Shown in pieces: positions 63,339 through 64,000 of a stretch of 64,000 nt of DNA. How positions within the stretch are numbered: the first letter of the stretch is position 1; each line of letters opens with the position of its first letter. Origin of the DNA: Zavarzinia marina. GTDB taxonomy: Bacteria > Pseudomonadota > Alphaproteobacteria > Zavarziniales > Zavarziniaceae. The notes under the pieces are model-generated. The model made no database searches. It saw only the letters and a program-made list of their open reading frames with translations, and had not been told where the DNA came from. A program made the position numbers and the translations under genes. The stretch is taken from contig NZ_JAKGSB010000004.1 of assembly GCF_021568905.1 (NCBI RefSeq), positions 401,067-465,066 of the forward strand, written 5' to 3'.

Positions 63339-64000
63339 CTATTCGGCCGCCTGGGCCGCCGTAAGCCACTGCTTCTTGGGGCCGATCCTCTCGGCGATCT
63401 TGTTGAGCGCCGGCAGGTCGAGGTCATAGACCGCCGCCGCCGACTTCCAGAAGATCTGTTCCAGATCCGCCTCCGGCAGACCGCCGAGGGACAGTTCCAT
63501 CTTCTCCGCCGTCTTCGGCCAGCAGCCTTCCGGATGCGGATAGTCCGAACCCCAGATCACCCGGTCCATGCCCAGCTCCTTGCACGCGACCGCCGTGTCC
63601 CGGTCCGCCAGCGCGGACGCCACCACCCACATGTTCCGCCCGAAATATTCCGACGGCTTCATGGTCAGCTTCGCCCGGAAGTCGCCCAGCTTGCCGGACG
63701 TGTGCTTCACGCTGGCGCGGATGTCCATCATCGTGTTCATCCAGTTGAACCAGAATTCGGACCCTTCGGTATAGATCACCTTCAGTTTGGGGAAGCGCTC
63801 CAGCACCTCGCCGAAGATGAACTGCCACATCGAGCGCGTCATCCAGAACGGGAATTCCATCAGGAAGCAGCCGATCGCACCCGGCACCGGCGCCATCGGC
63901 GGGGCCGCCCCCGAATGGAAGTGGATCGCCATGTTCAGGTCCTCGCAGACCTTCCACACCGGATCGTATTTCGGGTGGTTGTAGGGATCGAAGCCGTCGG
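63339..64000 (-). CDS. Amidohydrolase-family protein (5' end outside window)
   Basis: The C-terminal part of an amidohydrolase-2 (ACMSD-like) TIM barrel; about 220 residues are visible and the start lies beyond the right edge. Metal-site regions include MAIHFHSGAAPP and the late Asp in RVIWGSDYPHPEGCW. Members hydrolyse or decarboxylate small acids; amidohydrolases occur beside steroid and aromatic acid genes, but the substrate here is unknown. It is cotranscribed with fadD3. Confidence 0.8.
   Translation of the reverse strand, partial: DGFDPYNHPKYDPVWKVCEDLNMAIHFHSGAAPPMAPVPGAIGCFLMEFPFWMTRSMWQFIFGEVLERFPKLKVIYTEGSEFWFNWMNTMMDIRASVKHTSGKLGDFRAKLTMKPSEYFGRNMWVVASALADRDTAVACKELGMDRVIWGSDYPHPEGCWPKTAEKMELSLGGLPEADLEQIFWKSAAAVYDLDLPALNKIAERIGPKKQWLTAAQAAE

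Overview
The window comes from a GC-rich alphaproteobacterium. A Rhodospirillales-type lineage is my best guess, but the species cannot be fixed from this sequence. The clues are a PleD homologue divergent from a DUF3572 gene, an EipB/DUF1849 envelope protein, a PdxR/MocR regulator beside a flavin oxidase, and CCA-encoding tRNAs. There are no rRNA genes and no CRISPR array.

Layout. (1) 1-23.1 kb is core-type chromosome. It holds an RTX subtilase with a P-domain (running off the left edge), tandem NUDIX hydrolases, bL33, an aldehyde dehydrogenase, an alkylsulfatase with a 14-bp tandem repeat upstream, PleD, DUF3572-HAD-ROK kinase, EipB, a 2-hydroxyacid dehydrogenase, PdxR plus oxidase, a class II aldolase/HD operon divergent from a Crp-type regulator, a TIR-transmembrane-propeller-like protein, an Ig/LysM protein and two cytochromes c. 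(2) About 24.0-44.86 kb is lower-GC accessory DNA made of two tandem integrative elements inserted in the anticodon loop of a tRNA-Arg(CCG) gene. The 3' half of that tRNA lies at 23975-24019, a second copy of the 3' half at 30138-30182, and the 5' half at 44847-44889. A complete but different tRNA-Arg(CCG) sits just inside the right end and probably replaces the severed one. (3) 45.0-48.1 kb is core again (CHCC zinc-finger protein, polA). (4) 48.3-64 kb is a catabolic cluster on the minus strand that matches the actinobacterial KstR2-type pathway for steroid rings C and D: FadD3, IpdA, IpdB, IpdC, EchA20, a second hydratase, paired FadE acyl-CoA dehydrogenases, FadA6, a 17beta-HSD4-like SDR, IpdF and an SCP2 protein.

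Element A (about 24.0-30.2 kb) has a dead integrase (frameshifted and cut by an IS5-family element) and a four-gene operon: beta-class DNA methyltransferase, GHKL/MORC-like ATPase, SF2 helicase and a PD-(D/E)xK-like protein. This matches the GHKL-containing restriction-modification systems described by comparative genomics. Element B (about 30.2-44.86 kb) has an intact P4-type integrase and several likely conflict modules: SIR2-HerA extended by a KTSC protein and an ExK nuclease; a SpoIIAB-like ATPase facing a STAS-like/small protein/DUF4417-like operon, which is the least described part of the window; an AbiE-like regulator/nucleotidyltransferase pair with a CoiA-like nuclease; and a Schlafen-AlbA_2 protein.

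In the steroid region the products form one route. FadD3 activates the indanedione propionate (HIP) to its CoA ester. FadE, EchA, IpdF, EchA20 and IpdAB shorten the side chain and open rings D and C. FadE and FadA6 finish beta-oxidation to central metabolites. Palindromic REP-like units sit in the only two wider gaps of this operon.
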